Positions 13,411-23,423 of a DNA stretch of 64,000 bases are shown piece by piece. The DNA lies in NCBI GenBank assembly GCA_001695595.3, contig MBPM02000103.1:1-64000 (forward strand), read 5' to 3'. The notes under the pieces were generated by a model. It made no database searches and was not told the origin of the DNA. It worked only from the letters and a program-made list of their open reading frames with translations. Position 1 is the first letter of the stretch. Each line of letters begins with the position of its first letter. Source of the DNA: Plasmopara viticola. Lineage: Eukaryota > Oomycota > Peronosporomycetes > Peronosporales > Peronosporaceae. Made by a program: the position numbers and the translations under genes.

Positions 13411-16400
13411 TTTCCAGCGTTATTGTTTCTGGGAATAGTTCCGGAGAAATTTAGAAAACCCTTTTCCTCTCAGCTTCTGAATTATGCCCAGTTTTCGCAG
13501 GGATACAATTATTTGACCTCGCAAAAAGTAGGCTGAACGAGCCCAGCATGCGATTTCATCTGTCGAAGATTTTAAAAGAGCGTTGTTGATAAACATTATA
13601 GCATAATTTAAAACATCTTGATCAAAGAAGACGAATTTTATTTAGTGTTGTTGAAACAAAAAACTTTTGCTTTATACGATTAATTCCAAATCAGGCTAAA
13701 ATACTCGTTATTAGGACCTTTCAAAGCTTCTAAATAGCTTGAGTGAGCGTACATAATCAACCTTTTTAGTATTACAATGCGATACTTTTATCCTCACCGC
13801 TTCGTATACACCAGGATACCAAAAGCGAGTAAAATGCTTTTGCTTGAAGGGGGAGGGGTACGATACAAAAATCAATCCTTGGGTGTCGCGAACGATCCCT
13901 TAGTTGACAAAGAAATATCTTTCTTAACGATACATATCAATGAAGGGGGCGTTGTACCACGGCAGGTGCGCTCCGAGTGAAGGCACTGTCAGAGTTGTTA
14001 AAGTCCGAACGGGCTCTTGTCTAATTAAAAAGCTAAGATTGGAGGTGGTGTACTTAGAATTGGAAATTCCTATTTGAAATTTAGATACCTTCTTCGTCAT
14101 ATTTAAAAAATCTTTGGGTCACTTTTAATATTTGGGGACTATCGCCTCTATAAAAATATGGTAAACCTTTGAGATGCTACAACTCCATCTGCTTTGGAAG
14201 AAACGCACCGTGCTAGTAAGCTTGGAGCATAATTTGCTCACTTGATAATTCGGAAAGATTCTCCTTAAAGGTGTCTCGTCTTCGGCATAATGACAAGCCA
14301 GGCGCTGGGAGTTCAAGTTCTGTGCGCAAATATGGAGTTACTGCCGATCCCCAACGTGCGACCAGAGGACGACCAGCAGCTTACGTACGAAGACCCTGTG
14401 CGTCCAACCTAACGTTGCGGCGGTCGTAAGCGAGCCGTATATTATGCTTCAAAGAGTTCGCTGGGACATCCAAATTGCTCGGATCGTAATACCTTTTGAG
14501 GCCACTCACATAAAATGTTAGAAACCTCGGCATCATCTTATAAAGGAAGATAATGTTCTTCAATCCATACCTATAGATGAACCCACGAATGCAGCGCCAC
14601 AGCGCAGATATTGCTCAAAGTGTTTTTGATCACACAATTGACCCCTATTTTGGGGGATGGTCTACTGCATCAGCAAGCTAACTTTTACAATAACTGGAGC
14701 AACTTATGCTACGACAAAGTGGGTCCCTATCCAACGTCAACGTGTCCAGAAGACCGAATTTCTGATTGCCTTATTCATATACAGCCAAGCAGTGTGTATA
14801 CCAGTAACACTGGTTTACCATCATGCGTGAGTTACCATTTAGCCCTTGCGAGGCAACGACAAAGTTAGGTCTCATGGCTTCCAATTGATTGCCAATATTA
14901 AGGAACGCGTGCGAGTCATACGCGTGGGACCGCCCATTATCATGTGGATACCGAGAAAGACATTTTTAGGCCTAAATAATCGCTAATTAATTTTTTGCTT
15001 GTCCCAAAGTAAACCTACTTTATGTATTTGTCGTCCGAGACAACGGCTTAGGCTGAACCTCTAGATCCACGCTAAAAAGGAGCGAATTATCTGATCATTC
15101 ATAGAGATTTTACTGTGATGGCTTTCGAGTATTGTTTGCTCGGCTTTTATCTTGAATTGTATTGAAGCATCACAAAACAGTATCTAACAATGCATTTGTT
15201 TTATGTCTGTTGAAGCAGTCCGGTAACACAGCTATTAGCTCTACTAATGTGGTCCGAATTATAATCTGGCCTGCGCAAAAAGGTGTACGCAAGCATATTG
15301 AGGTGCCTAGGCTTCTCTTCAGCGCAAAAAAATATCCGCGACTATCTTGCCATTCGTCAGGATATACATATAGAGGGGGATTCACCAGAATATGATGTCT
15401 GAATTAAATAAAAAGACAAAGAGCCTAGAATGGGAAGACTCCCATGAGACAGTTATACCCGGTGATGGGCAAGGCTTATGACTGCGTTGCTTTAAAATTC
15501 ACCTGCGGAGTGTAAAGGGAAATGTCGTGTGTCACTTCCTTCTGAGTTTCACTTTCGGTGAATTCATCAATTAGGGAGCCCTAGGTCGAATATCTGCCAC
15601 AGACCTCTCTGTCTTTTACATGAGGCCTTTTGCACGACCAGTTGGTTTAAGGACAAGCCTCGTACCTTTTGGAGTGAACCTTTTGATGATTACAAAACTT
15701 TGACAACGTTGTTGATATATTGAGGCTTCCTCGCAGCCCTAACAAGCTAAGAACCAGACGACAGTTTGCCGAAGCGCACGTGGCACTCCTCGCCATGTTC
15801 ATCATCCAAATGCGAAGACGTCTGTGGACTACCTGGCGAGCAACGATAGGCGTGCGTTTCTCACCACAGTGGAAAGGAAGGCTTTTCCAGAAAAAGCCTC
15901 TTCCAGAGCCTTTTCTGCCTAAGTAGTTTCCTAGCGAGAGTGCTTTTTAAAGGCATGTTGTCCATAGCTTTGACAAAGCCTTTGTACTTGGCACGACCTT
16001 AGTTGTAGGCGTACAGAGGCTTATTAAGATGCGTAGGTATACATTTTAGTCATCATTAGATTGTCCGGTGGACCGGCAGCCTTGTTTTTGTCTGCTTGTT
16101 TATTGTTATGACCAAACTGACTTTATGTATAAAACTCGCTCTCTCTCATGTTGAATGTAATACCATTGCAAGTTTAGTGCTACAATAGGCTACTTTGTCG
16201 GTATTTAAGTATTGTATTTGTATTGTATTACGTTATCGCGTTGCCCAGTTATGCACGTGCTAGGCTCTATGGCTAGTCCACGGCATAAAGTGGTGTCCGC
16301 ATACGTCGGGTCTCGTTCGGCGGGCAGTGCAGCCAGCACCGAGGCCGTGAGGGTCTTCCATTATTTTGTGTAGTTCTGACTTGGTAAGAGCCCAGGTGGC

Positions 16401-16688
16401 GCCCTGGTGCTGGAGACCATCGCGTCGAGGGTGAGACTCGTTAGAGACCTGCAGATGCCCGAGAGCACCTGCCCAAGCGCGCGAGCATTTAGCCCCCACG
16501 CTTGGAAGGAGGGCGTCACCCCAACCTTTTCCAAGCTGGTATTTAAGTGTGTTGAGGAAAAACTTTGCCTAAATTGCAAAATAGATTTTAATAAGTATGG
16601 GTAGCAATCTAACTCTGCAATTCCTTATACAAGGTAAGCTTGCAGCACATCAACCCCTAGGTTTCTGGATATGGATTGTTTGCCATCA
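13411..16688. other. Gene-free interval with a GC-rich patch at 16235-16550
   Basis: No ORF here resembles a known protein. Bases 16041-16200 contain a TATAAAACTC box followed by CTCTCTCTC, in a context that would suit an LTR promoter, but no matching partner or terminal repeat was found. The GC-rich patch at 16235-16550 is open on both strands for 60-80 codons without a recognisable domain. The stretch adjoins the 3' end of the SET-domain gene. Confidence 0.5.
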
Positions 16689-18142
16689 TCATCGACGGTG
16701 CTGCGCCTCTGCAGCGTATAGCTTTCGCAACTCTTCAAGTGTTTGCGGAGGTTCCTTCACCAACTTCTGTAGTTTGCGCGTTGGTGAACAGTCCGTTCCG
16801 CTGACAAGGCACGAGATCTCGTAAGCTCGTGCGTATGCTTGACATGCGGCATCAAGGTTACTAAGAATAATCTGTACCTGGGCTAGGTTATCATAGTAAA
16901 TAATTTTTTCGTGATGAGCTGTCGGTACTACCACTTCCATATAAGCAATGACGCGCTCCCAAACCTGCGCCAACATGCGACGGTGTTTTGCCATTTGCGC
17001 GTCATTTTGAGCACTAGCCGCAGCAGCAGCTTCACACCCGATGCTGTCTAGCGCCCAGAACAATAGATAATGGCGCTCGTGGAGCACACCACGACGCATT
17101 ACAGCGTCGATTTCATCGAGACTTTCCGGAAAGCCGTTCTCCAAAAGTTCTTGTTCTGCCGCCAAGATCCGTGCTTGCTCTGCAGGATCCGCGATCTTGC
17201 CGCACGTTTGGCAAAGCCACTGGAAGTGCAAGTCATCTGGTTTGCTATTACTAATTACGCCGTTCCGAATAGGACACGGCAGCATGACACCTTGAGGGCA
17301 CTTTGAAGACAAGCAACAAACAGCACGCGTTGGGTCTGGCAACGAGACGCAAGCGTCACACGTGCAGATAAACTCGTACGACTCTTGCAAAGACTCTTGA
17401 CGCTCGATTGTCGGCCGGTAAAAACAGTTACCGTAATCAATAGACAAAGCATCTCCTGGTGCGATGGGTCGGATGGCGGTCATCCAGAGTGTCGAGCCAA
17501 ACGTCGTAAAGCTACAGTTGGGTAAGCAATTGTGCTCCATGCGGCAAGCTGACAAGAATAGTCCCGAGCCTCCAAGGTCTTCTAACTCGTGCGAGTTCGT
17601 ATTCAGCACTCCAATAAGCGTAGCCATTTGCTGGTCCGTAAAGCCTTGGGATAAATGTCTGGCAGTAGACGTAGCTGCAAGGCTGCGTTCATGGCTCGCT
17701 CTCGGCCAGCACAGGTGAGACTCAGGACTTCGTCTAATGCATGGGCGTCACGCTCGTACATGGCCAGACATTTAAGGATGCAGCGTGCACGGTCCACATT
17801 GTCAATGCCGTCGATGGTTTCCATGACACCCACAACTACGTTGCGACGGCCCACGTTTTCGTGCAGTCGTCGTGAGTACATGAGCTTGGATGAACCTGTG
17901 CGCTCGCAATAGCAACGGTGGTCAGGATCCACCGATGCGTTACTAGCGAAAATGGCAGTAGCCGAGCGGAGCTCTTCGCATTCGCACAAGTCTGTGCTCC
18001 ATGGGGCCGACACGAACGCTTGCTCACTGAAAATAACTTGGCTGGGCTGAAAAGCGCGTTCGCTGATGACTATGTTGCCCTTGACAGGGTCTTGATCCAT
18101 GCGGACGCCACACAAGTCAAAAGCAGGAGCGGTTGCAGCCAT
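16689..18142 (-). CDS. SET/SMYD-type lysine methyltransferase, one frameshift
   Basis: Read from ATG 18142 to TGA 16689, the locus encodes about 484 residues if one base is restored. The N-terminal part has the start of a split SET domain (around KGNIVISERAF) and a cysteine-containing insert where SMYD proteins carry a MYND finger; the cysteine pattern here is incomplete. The C-terminal frame has NTNSHELE, the EHNCLPNCSF motif (family NHSC.PN, S-adenosylmethionine pocket), GDALSIDYG, and a post-SET CXCXXC cluster (FICTCDAC), then a helical TPR-like tail. The two halves lie in different frames and meet near 17645 at a CC run. One extra C would give PKGFTDQQM in a continuous frame. No plausible intron explains the shift. 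An upstream TTG-initiated reading exists, but ATG 18142 is the first ATG. Expected role: methylation of histone or other protein lysines. Real frameshift or assembly error cannot be decided here. Confidence 0.82.
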
Positions 18143-18479
18143 TTTCGGACCTCGATGATGGTCAATTGTGAAAATCCTACCACCAAACAAACTTCATTTG
18201 CCATTTGTATACACACGAGGCTACGTATACATCGTTGAATTCGTGCGTCACTTGCATTTCTAACGCTCTATTCATTTAACAAGACATGTTGCGATTGCTA
18301 CGCCTACTTCACCATTTTGCCTTCGGTCCGTCCCACTTGCTTAATCGCGTCGGTCCAGCTGCCCTCCTGTCGTCTGAGATGATCGTACCTTTTCGGTAAA
18401 GCAGCACTCTTACATCAAATACGCATCCGTACCAACTCGTCCGCATCGGTCGGCGATCGCTCTTTGTGGCGTGCTTTAC
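18143..18479. promoter_or_regulatory. Spacer between AGC kinase and SET gene
   Basis: This 337-bp non-coding gap separates two genes transcribed in the same minus direction. It must hold the kinase 3' end signals and the SET gene promoter. I see no TATA box or known operator. Confidence 0.4.
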
Positions 18480-19622
18480 CTAAATATAAGGAGTGGAGGA
18501 CACGTCAACTTTCGATTGGCTTGTGTTCGAACCGTATGACAGCGTCGGCGCCTCGTAAGTAAAACCTGTGAACATGCTCTTTGGCAGTCCAGAACCACCC
18601 GACGATTTGCTTAGTGGGGTGCCGCTCACGGGCAGCTCTGTAAACTCTTTGTCGAAATTAGACGTGTCTCCTTCCTCCTTGGACTGCGGGTCGGATGGTT
18701 TAAATGGCGGTTCAGCCCACAGAAGACCATCCCAGTCCACGGTGCGGAAGAAACAATGAACCTTCACGTCGCTAGCACCACGGCTACCCAAACGCTTATC
18801 AGGCTCGCGGTGGAGCAACGACTGGATGAGCGAAGCCGCGTCACGACTCAAGTAATTTGGAATCTCAAGCGGTGCCTCACGGATACGTGCAAATAGTTCT
18901 TGTCGATTCCGCGTGTACCAGGGAGGAAGACCCGTGAGCATCTCGTACAATACCATACCGAGCCCCCACCAGTCGACCGCCGTTCCGTGGCCCTTACGTG
19001 CCAAAACTTCCGGCGCCAAGTACTCAGGTGTACCACACAACGACATAGCACCACTGTCAATCTCCGTGACCTCGTCCTTGGCCAGTCCAAAGTCTGCCAG
19101 CTTAATATGACCCATCTCGTCCAGCAAAATATTCTCAGGCTTAAGATCGCGGTAGACGACACCCAACGAGTGCAAATGTTCGAGTGCAACCACTAGCTCT
19201 GCGGCATAAAAGCGCGCCATATCTTCGTCAAACTTGCCCATGCGTGAGAGATGGAAAAAGAGCTCTCCGCCAGGACAGTAGTCGAGCACAAAGTAGAGCT
19301 TGGCTTGAGTCTGAAAGGCGTAATGCAACCCCACAATAAATGGATGACTAGCTACGCTAAGCACGCGGCGCTCAGTCTTAGTGTGCTCAACCTGTTTCCG
19401 CTTGAGTAAGTGGGACTTGGTCAAAATCTTCATGGCAAAGACTTTGCTGTTGTTCTTCTTGCGCACAAGTGTGACTTTACCAAAAGAGCCCTTGCCAATA
19501 ACGCGAATGAGCGTAAAGTCCTCAAGGCAAATCTTGTCGTCAAAGTTCGTGCTCTCCACAAGCGCATTCAACTCCTTCGCCAGCGCGCCATTGTCGGACA
19601 CGGGGGTTGTGTCTGTGCTCAT
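18480..19622 (-). CDS. AGC protein kinase, S6K/Akt/SGK-like
   Basis: This single-exon ORF of 380 residues runs from ATG 19622. The kinase domain covers about residues 36-293: glycine loop GKGSFGKV (43-50), catalytic lysine in VFAMK (65), YRDLKPEN with catalytic Asp 159, DFG 177-179, and activation segment SLCGTPEYLAPE (194-205). Ser194 sits where PDK1 phosphorylates AGC kinases. The C-terminal tail has the turn motif (SGTPLS, about 333-338) and hydrophobic motif FTGFTY (351-356), so the enzyme should be controlled by PDK1 and a TORC2/TORC1-type kinase. There is no PH or PX domain at the short N-terminus, unlike Akt or CISK, which makes it closest to S6K or SGK in layout. Likely role: serine/threonine phosphorylation in growth or nutrient signalling. 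It shares a divergent upstream region with the PHD gene. Confidence 0.95.
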   Translation of the reverse strand: MSTDTTPVSDNGALAKELNALVESTNFDDKICLEDFTLIRVIGKGSFGKVTLVRKKNNSKVFAMKILTKSHLLKRKQVEHTKTERRVLSVASHPFIVGLHYAFQTQAKLYFVLDYCPGGELFFHLSRMGKFDEDMARFYAAELVVALEHLHSLGVVYRDLKPENILLDEMGHIKLADFGLAKDEVTEIDSGAMSLCGTPEYLAPEVLARKGHGTAVDWWGLGMVLYEMLTGLPPWYTRNRQELFARIREAPLEIPNYLSRDAASLIQSLLHREPDKRLGSRGASDVKVHCFFRTVDWDGLLWAEPPFKPSDPQSKEEGDTSNFDKEFTELPVSGTPLSKSSGGSGLPKSMFTGFTYEAPTLSYGSNTSQSKVDVSSTPYI

Positions 19623-20130
19623 GGTCTGTGCCTACCTTTGGGGTATTCCAATGTCTTTTGCTGTTCGTAGCAGATGAAATGCCGTGCTCAGTGTAAAACT
19701 TAACGAACACTGGCACGATTATATGTACGTGAGGAGTCACAAAGCGGTACCCACAACTAGGCGATGGGTGTGCTAGAGGCGCGTCTCACTCGCTGTCGAT
19801 GCAACGCCGAATGTGAGCGCTCGTAGAGTTGTTCTAGGCTTGGCTTCTTCCACCCTGTTGTACCTGGCGACGCTTAGTCGCTCGCTCGTCGATGCTATAT
19901 ATTGTTATAGTGCCTTCCTTCCTTGATGGTCCGATCTCGCCCCTCTCCCCCCCCTGGCTCGACATGGGTCCTTACGTGCGTCAAAACTTGGGTTTTTCAA
20001 GGAAAGGGCTGAATAGTACCGAGGTTATATGTGATAAGGTAAAAATAATTTACGTTTTTTGGACAGCCTAAAAGCCCGAGCTATTGAAACCAATTCCTTC
20101 GAAACAGCATAATCTAGTGCATGGCCAAGG
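19623..20130. promoter_or_regulatory. Divergent promoter region, kinase / PHD gene
   Basis: A 508-bp interval separates the two start codons of oppositely transcribed genes. It contains a pyrimidine-rich run with a long C tract near 19935-19965. No TATA box or known initiator element was recognised. Shared control of both genes is inferred only from the layout. Confidence 0.55.
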
Positions 20131-21726
20131 ATGTCGAAAGCATTGAAAATGGCGGACGAACTGTACGAGAGCGACAGTGACGTAGGTATCCAACGCGCGT
20201 TCCAGAAGCATCTGTCGTGGGATCAGCGTCGTCAGCTGGCGATTGATATTTCAAACTTAGCACCACCTGACCTTCCAGGTGTATTGCTACTCATCCGCAA
20301 CTATGGTGACGTTCTCGAAATGCGAGAGTTGAAGCCGTATGAGCAGCGCGTGCTACCTTGGGAGGAGCAGCAGCAGGATACAACCCAAGTAATTCCGAAC
20401 AACGATAGTGTTGACCTGATTCAAGTGCAAAGCAGCTTTCGGTTGGATCACGCGGACGACGAGTTGCTGCACCGGCTGCGTCAATACGTTGACGAATGTT
20501 ACGTGCCGCACTTTGTCCCGAAAGAGAACTGCAACATTTGTGAAGGCTTGTGGTCTTGCGGCCGTGTGTTATTCTGTGGAAATGACACGTGTCCAGTCCG
20601 AGTGCACGAAGAATGCTTTGGTGTGGTCATTCGCGAGCAGGATGACGGCCCGTGGCGGTGTCCGTCGTGTCTACTTGGAAAGCAGCTTGTATGTGCGATA
20701 TGTATGCAGCACGACGGGCCACTCAAGCCCTTGGCCATGTCCGAATCGACCTCGCCTGATGAACAAAAGTGGGTACACGTGTTGTGTGCGTTGGCTATTC
20801 CAGAACTACTAATGCGAGACGTTCCCACTATGGAGCCTGTGGACGGCTTCGAAGAGATTGAAAATGGAAGATTTAGATACTTGTGTGCTCTTTGTCGTAA
20901 ACGTGGCGGTGCGTGCGTTATTTGTGAAGCAGAGGGTTGCAACGTCGGCGTCCATCCACTTTGCGCTGCCGATGCCGGGCTCATGATCGGCAGCGAAGGA
21001 AACTTACTGGGTGTATATTGTGATAAACACCTGCCTACCTCACGAATCCCTGGTGCGAAGCGCTGGATCAGCGATGAAGATCTCGTTGAGGAGATTATGA
21101 GCGAGTATTCGGTCGACGAAGACGTGAGCGCCGATGAACTGGACACACACCACTTTAACGACCCTGAACACTACGCTTTCGTTTTAGAATCGACTTCATA
21201 CTTGCACTGTCAACAACAATTGCTTGGTGCAAGTGCTACGTTGCATTTTGGCCCGGCACCGTTTTCTACTGATTCTACTGATATCGACCGTAAAACATTT
21301 GCGGGAATTAAAATTTCCGCTAACGCTTATGTGCCGCCCGCTATGGTGGTACAAGGTATGAAAACACAAAGGCCGATGGTTTACCCGCCATCAGCGCTCT
21401 CTTCCCGTGTAAAGCAGCTAGGGTTGCCCGAGTTGCCAAAAGGAAGACATTTGGTTGGAGCTATCGTGGATTATCTAGCCGTAACACAGGACGAGTGGCA
21501 ACGCGCTCGTGTGGTGCAATGGGACAAGGAGAAGAAGGTGCACCTGGTGCATTTGATAGCGTCGGACCAAAAGCTATGGACCGAGCTGAACGTGAAGAAT
21601 TTATTAGTATTGTACCTCCCGAACGAGATAAACCTAGTGGATGGCCCAGTTGTCAAACTAATACGTCCCTTGGTCAACGGCGTTGAGCAGTGGCGCCCAA
21701 AGCCGCGTCACTTTGTTTCTGCATAA
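20131..21726 (+). CDS. NET-PHD-extended-PHD chromatin protein (BRPF/JADE-like)
   Basis: Single-exon ORF of 531 residues. Residues about 24-122 match a NET (extra-terminal) domain of BET proteins: LSWDQRRQLAIDISNL near the start and FRLDHADDELLHRLRQYV at the end. Residues 134-180 form a PHD finger (CNIC...CGNDTCPVRVHEECFG...WRCPSC). Residues 188-300 form a zinc knuckle plus extended PHD (CAIC...WVHVLCA...CVIC...HPLCA...YCDKH), the PZP arrangement of BRPF, JADE and AF10 proteins. A Tudor-like stretch follows at about 438-490 (GAIVDYLAVTQDEWQRARVV). By family, PZP modules bind unmodified histone H3 tails and DNA and act as scaffolds of MYST acetyltransferase complexes. NET domains recruit chromatin regulators. 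No bromodomain is present. Start chosen at the first in-frame ATG; an ATG ten bases upstream is out of frame. Confidence 0.92.
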   Translation: MSKALKMADELYESDSDVGIQRAFQKHLSWDQRRQLAIDISNLAPPDLPGVLLLIRNYGDVLEMRELKPYEQRVLPWEEQQQDTTQVIPNNDSVDLIQVQSSFRLDHADDELLHRLRQYVDECYVPHFVPKENCNICEGLWSCGRVLFCGNDTCPVRVHEECFGVVIREQDDGPWRCPSCLLGKQLVCAICMQHDGPLKPLAMSESTSPDEQKWVHVLCALAIPELLMRDVPTMEPVDGFEEIENGRFRYLCALCRKRGGACVICEAEGCNVGVHPLCAADAGLMIGSEGNLLGVYCDKHLPTSRIPGAKRWISDEDLVEEIMSEYSVDEDVSADELDTHHFNDPEHYAFVLESTSYLHCQQQLLGASATLHFGPAPFSTDSTDIDRKTFAGIKISANAYVPPAMVVQGMKTQRPMVYPPSALSSRVKQLGLPELPKGRHLVGAIVDYLAVTQDEWQRARVVQWDKEKKVHLVHLIASDQKLWTELNVKNLLVLYLPNEINLVDGPVVKLIRPLVNGVEQWRPKPRHFVSA

Positions 21727-21754
21727 TCATGAACGACCCAGTACGATAGATACG

Positions 21755-22550
21755 GCAAGATAATAGCTCTGTTTCTTACGTGTCTCTGCTCACCCAACTG
21801 TCGAACATTGTCCAATCTGTTATTAAAGCTGCCAGCGTCAAGTCTCACACCCAATGGAATGTCCAAACACTTGCACCATTTACCAAAACACATTGAAATC
21901 ACCAGATCGTTGCCGCGACGTTTCGTGGCTGGACTCGTGGGCAGTGTGCAAACGAGCGCTATCCATCCCTCCCAACATGTCGCTGGCGCCGTGATGATGA
22001 ACGAATAACTCGAATTGCCGAACGAGAAGAAGATGGAGAAGGAAAAAGCTGGGAGACAATTCGTCCGCTGGCTTTGAGGCAAAAGTGTCTAACAGTATTT
22101 TTATTTTGACGGCTTATCTGCTGGTGCGAAGCTAATGGACACTCAAATGCAGCCAACCTGGCTCGACCTGCGACGAAGACAAGGACGGCTACTTCTAGTG
22201 CTCGTACAGCACGTGTTCAAGCGTAGACGATAACGGCTGTCGTGTATTCAGTACTCGTCGCCGCTTCAAGTGCTCGGTGGGGCGATTAAAGGCGCAACAC
22301 AAACGCCAGGTGAGCTCGAATTGAAGTCGTTCGTCCGATCAGGTTTAAGGGTCGCTTGAGAGCAAGATATTGTCCGGCACAGTAAGGAATTTCAAGAATG
22401 CGTGGAAGTACACACGTTTTGGCGTCGCTGGGAAGCGAGCGAAGACTCACGGCGCTAAGCAGCAGAGCGTGTTGCCTGATCAGCCTCTGGCAAAGGAGTT
22501 GCCCTTTATGCAAGTTGAAGCTGTTTTTATTTTATTGTTGAAGTAGGTTT
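21755..22550 (+). pseudogene. Decayed Myb/SANT-domain gene
   Basis: One plus frame is open over 21753-22108 except for a TGA near 21892, and reads like Myb repeats: IVAATFRGWTRGQCANERY resembles the third helix of a Myb repeat (IA..F.GRT..QC..RY), then RWRRDDERITRIAE resembles the start of the next (W..EED..I), then KSWETI. Further Myb-like pieces (CDEDKDG; GGAIKG; KYTRFG) follow in other frames up to about 22540. No GT-AG intron set joins them into one protein and there is no suitable ATG. I read this as a Myb transcription factor gene broken by several indels and stops. An intron-rich live gene with very short introns is a less likely alternative. It lies between the PHD gene and SSU72. Confidence 0.5.
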
Positions 22551-22744
22551 TAGCGCAATATATGGGATCGCGGGGAAGATGTGTTACAGTAACATTGCAT
22601 TTTGTCTATTTCGATTGATTTAATGGCTTCCGATTAGTAGCATTGTCTTGCATCATGTGCGGAATCAAGAATGTTACATTTCAAGTTGCCAATCCTCAGA
22701 TAAATATTGGACGTTCTAGAGACAAGTAGAGACCACCAAGAGGC

Positions 22745-23423
22745 ATGGTGAGCACTGAGTTCGATTTGCAACCCAGGTTTGCTATGGTGTGCGTAAACAA
22801 TATCAACCGTAGTACTGCAGCCCACGAGAGGCTCAGATCTGCAGGTTTGAGTGTCTGCTCCTATGGGGCTGGCAGGGTGGTTACGCTTCCAGGCAAAAGC
22901 AGCTTTAAAGCACGCACGTTCGAGTTCTCCACAGCTTACTCAGTCATGCACAATATTTTACAGAAGGAAGACGCCGCGCTGTATTCGGGCAATGGCGTTT
23001 TGCAACTCTTAAAGCGAAACATGGCACTTAAGAACGCACCCGAGCGTTGGCAGAGCCTTAGCAACGAGCAGATTATGGACATCAATGTCGTTGTATGTCT
23101 GGATTATGCCATGTTTCTCACAGTGCTGGAAGATGAGGACGAATAGTTTCTTTTTTTTTTCATTGTTTGGTTTTAATTGCTATGTACCAGACATCTTGAG
23201 GCGAATTCAATCGGGTGCCAAGCTCGAGCAGCTCCATATCATATGCATTGACACTGTAGACACGCCCGAGGAAGCCTCTTCGGGTGGAGAGCGCGTGCTT
23301 GAGCTCTGCCGACAGCTAAATGTACCGGCTAAAGAGTTGACCGAGGAGTTTGTGAAAAAGACTGTGGTAAAGCTGGAAAAGGAACTTAAACAGGAAATTT
23401 CTTACATGGGGATACACATGTAA
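22745..23423 (+). CDS. SSU72: RNA polymerase II CTD phosphatase SSU72
   Basis: Exons 22745-23132 and 23191-23423 encode about 206 residues, close to the 194 of human SSU72. The N-terminus has the phosphatase loop CVNNINRS (CX5R) with RSTAAHE; the following blocks (SYGAGRVVTLPG; LYSGNGVLQLLKRN; PERWQ; VVCLDY) match the family in order. The enzyme dephosphorylates Ser5-P/Ser7-P of the Pol II CTD and works in the cleavage/polyadenylation complex, as does CPSF2 at 56387. The intron is unusual: joining the frames with SSU72-like spacing (VLED then ILRRIQSG) needs a donor at 23133, where the sequence is ATGAGG, not GTGAGG. The acceptor TACCAG and a long T tract are normal. Without splicing the ORF stops at 23146 after 133 residues. 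Confidence 0.9.

Noticed and set aside
20499..21146. 215-codon antisense ORF in the PHD gene
   Set aside because: Shadow of the strongly supported plus-strand PHD gene; no domain of its own.
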